Shown piece after piece: positions 6,159 to 7,564 of a DNA stretch of 7,564 nt (position 1 is the first letter of the stretch; each line of letters opens with the position of its first letter). The stretch covers positions 1 to 7,564 of the forward strand of contig DATDCV010000058.1 of NCBI GenBank assembly GCA_036524155.1, given 5' to 3'. The notes under the pieces were generated by a model. It had not been told where the DNA came from. It saw nothing but the letters and a program-made list of their open reading frames with translations, and ran no database searches. The position numbers were made by a program, and so were the translations under genes. Source of the stretch: DATDCV01 sp036524155 (lineage in GTDB: Bacteria; Verrucomicrobiota; Verrucomicrobiia; Limisphaerales; UBA8199).

Positions 6159-6457
6159 GGAAAAAGGTGCTCATGATTCAATCCACTGGCCGATACAGTC
6201 CTGGGGCGGGGGCTCGTTAGCAAACTCCCGAAGATCGAGCTCCATCCAGCATTTGAGAGCGGGTTTGACGCCGACGGGAGCCTGGACCTGTCTGAGGTAG
6301 CGCAGACCTTTCCAATTTCAGAACACCCGGAGTTCAGGCGTTGAGGTTCAAGAACTCACAACGGCTGATTCCGGCTTGAATAGGCTTTTTCAGCAGAATG
6401 ACGGCAACCACAACCCATTGCTTGACTACGGGGAGATGAACCGGTGAAGATTCTACC

Positions 6458-7564
6458 ATGCAGTATCCAGTGGTGTTCCGGCGGCAGGTCGCCACGATCT
6501 GGCGGCGGGTATCTTTGCTCATCCGGCTCCGGCGAGGTTGCAGCTCCGCACGCGGTCTCCTCTTCATGGCGATGCTGGTCTGGCCGGCGTTGGCGGCAGC
6601 GGCGGCGATGCCGCAAGGATGGAGTGATTCGGACATCGGATTGCCGGCGGTGGCGGGGTCGGCCGATTACTCAGGGGGCACCTGGACGGTGGCGGGTGGC
6701 GGAGCGGGGATATGCGTCAATGACCAGTTCCATTTCGCGTGGAGGAATGTCAGCGGGGACACGTCGATCAGCGCGCGGTTGGACGCGCTGGCGAACTCTC
6801 CGGGCTCGGAGGCCGGGCTCATGCTGCGGAACGATTCATCCGCCGGCAGCTTGTACGCCGCGGTGTTGGCGTCGTCCAGCGGCGGGGTGCGGTTTCAATG
6901 GCGCACCAGCGCAGGCGCCTCGTGCTATTACCAAATCGTGGTCGGGGGCGGAACCCTGACACCTCCGCTTTGGCTGAAATTAACACGCAGCGGGAACACC
7001 TTCGCCGCATTCTGGAGCACCAACGGCACCGACTGGCCTCAGGTCGGTGGAGCTCAGACAGTGGCAATGAATCCGGGCCTGCTTTCGGGGCCGGCCGTTA
7101 CCGCGAACAGCATTGTCGCCCTCGCCACGGCAACCTTTTCCGAACTCACGACGCCACCGCCGGCGTTCGGGATCTACCGCGAGCTCTGGACCGGACTCAA
7201 CGCCGGGCTGGGGGACACGCTGGCCGCGCTCACCAACAGCTCCTACAACGCAAACTGGCCCGATCGTCCTGATGCCAATTTCACCGAGGTCTATTCGGCT
7301 TTCGAGACCGGGACTAACACCGGACTCGCCTATTACGGCCAGCGCCTGCGTTGCTACGTCGTGCCGCCGCTCACGGGCAATTATCGCTTTTGGATCGCCA
7401 GCGACAACACGTCGGAGCTTTTCCTGAGCGGCGACGAAGATCCCGCTCATAAGAACCGCATCGCATGGGTCAACGCCTTCACTTCCGCGCGGGAATGGAC
7501 TAAAGAGCCCAACCAGCAGTCCGCACCGGTCACGCTGCAGGCAAGCCAACGGTACTATCTGGAG
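6458..7564 (+). CDS. Exported protein with concanavalin-like sandwich and PA14 domain, 3' partial
   Basis: This frame is open for 369 codons to the window edge without a stop. The first ATG after the in-frame TGA at 6437-6439 is at 6458. The N-terminus has an arginine-rich region (to about residue 32), a hydrophobic core (L-L-F-M-A-M-L-V-W-P) and an alanine-rich cleavage region near 45-51, that is, a Sec signal peptide with a long leader; a later start such as TTG at residue 20 is possible because no good ribosome binding site is seen. Residues of about 54-231 resemble the DUF1349-type beta-sandwich: E-A-G-L-M-L-R (118-124), W-L-K-L-T-R-S-G-N (172-180), F-W-S-T-N-G-T-D-W (185-193). Residues from about 238 form a PA14 domain: P-L-T-G-N-Y-R-F-W-I-A-S-D-N (304-317), L-F-L-S-G-D-E-D-P (321-329), and Q-R-Y-Y-L-E at the edge. 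Such proteins are usually cell-surface or secreted glycan-binding proteins. It is unrelated to the respiratory genes. Confidence 0.85.
   Translation, partial: MQYPVVFRRQVATIWRRVSLLIRLRRGCSSARGLLFMAMLVWPALAAAAAMPQGWSDSDIGLPAVAGSADYSGGTWTVAGGGAGICVNDQFHFAWRNVSGDTSISARLDALANSPGSEAGLMLRNDSSAGSLYAAVLASSSGGVRFQWRTSAGASCYYQIVVGGGTLTPPLWLKLTRSGNTFAAFWSTNGTDWPQVGGAQTVAMNPGLLSGPAVTANSIVALATATFSELTTPPPAFGIYRELWTGLNAGLGDTLAALTNSSYNANWPDRPDANFTEVYSAFETGTNTGLAYYGQRLRCYVVPPLTGNYRFWIASDNTSELFLSGDEDPAHKNRIAWVNAFTSAREWTKEPNQQSAPVTLQASQRYYLE

Larger units (their letters stand above)
6042..6457 (+). other. Intergenic region without a convincing gene
   Basis: This 416-base stretch separates the respiratory genes from the exported-protein gene. 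It holds two short tandem-repeat tracts (about 6069-6158). There is a weak inverted repeat just after the cytochrome stop (CCCG-AA-CGGG, about 6044-6053), without a T-run, so no confident terminator. The rest (6160-6457) shows short broken frames only. TTGACT at 6422-6427 has no good -10 partner, so I call no promoter. Confidence 0.6.

Noticed and set aside
6172..6344. A stop-to-stop plus-strand frame whose product contains an EF-hand or dockerin-like stretch (F-D-A-D-G-S-L-D-L-S-E-V)
   Set aside because: It has no usable start codon, is only about 56 codons, and lacks the first calcium-binding aspartate. It could be a gene remnant, but chance is as likely.
6334..6459. A minus-strand frame of 41 codons starting at 6459 with a hydrophobic segment, just opposite the start of the PA14 gene (also read as a longer 100-codon version to 6636)
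   Set aside because: There is no ribosome binding site and no recognisable family, and the longer version lies antisense to a well-supported coding region.
6444..6959. Plus-strand open frame (GTG start at 6444) overlapping the PA14 gene start
   Set aside because: The product is rich in Arg, Trp, Ser and Gly with no domain. The frame at 6458 gives a signal peptide and two recognisable domains.

Overview
The window most likely comes from the chromosome of a GC-rich Verrucomicrobiota bacterium, or a close relative in the PVC group. Three things suggest this: an Alternative Complex III (act) cluster running straight into cbb3-oxidase-like genes, a heptamer repeat of the CCGAANN type between genes, and a secreted concanavalin-like plus PA14 protein. 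The taxonomy is an inference; no rRNA or other marker gene is present.

Layout. Positions 1-67 may hold the last codons of an upstream membrane protein, perhaps ActC. Positions 86-2543 encode three Alternative Complex III subunits: ActD, with its usual N-terminal domain missing, then the monoheme cytochrome c ActE and the NrfD-like membrane subunit ActF. A small single-span membrane protein follows (2540-2917). After a 48-base gap come a CcoN-like protein (2966-4501), a CcoO-like monoheme cytochrome (4498-5439) and a membrane-anchored monoheme cytochrome c (5436-6041). All seven genes lie on the plus strand. Most junctions are 1- or 4-base stop/start overlaps, so this looks like one respiratory operon. 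Positions 6042-6457 carry no convincing gene but contain two short tandem-repeat tracts. From 6458 to the end runs the start of an exported protein with a concanavalin-like sandwich and a PA14 domain; it continues past the window.

How the genes work together. Alternative Complex III oxidises quinol and passes electrons to cytochrome c. The three genes after it look like a cbb3 oxidase module, but the CcoN-like subunit appears to have lost every histidine that normally binds low-spin heme b, high-spin heme b3 and CuB. The fold-level landmarks around those positions remain. It is therefore unlikely to reduce oxygen, and is better read as a pseudo-oxidase scaffold that holds two cytochromes next to Alternative Complex III.

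The CcoO-like partner has a second surprise. Right after its heme-binding motif sits an insertion of about 65 residues that aligns well by eye with the C-terminal domain of ribosomal protein L7/L12. The metal-free CcoN, the CcoO with an L7/L12-like insert and the single-heme third subunit, all next to act genes, together form the candidate undescribed system in this window.
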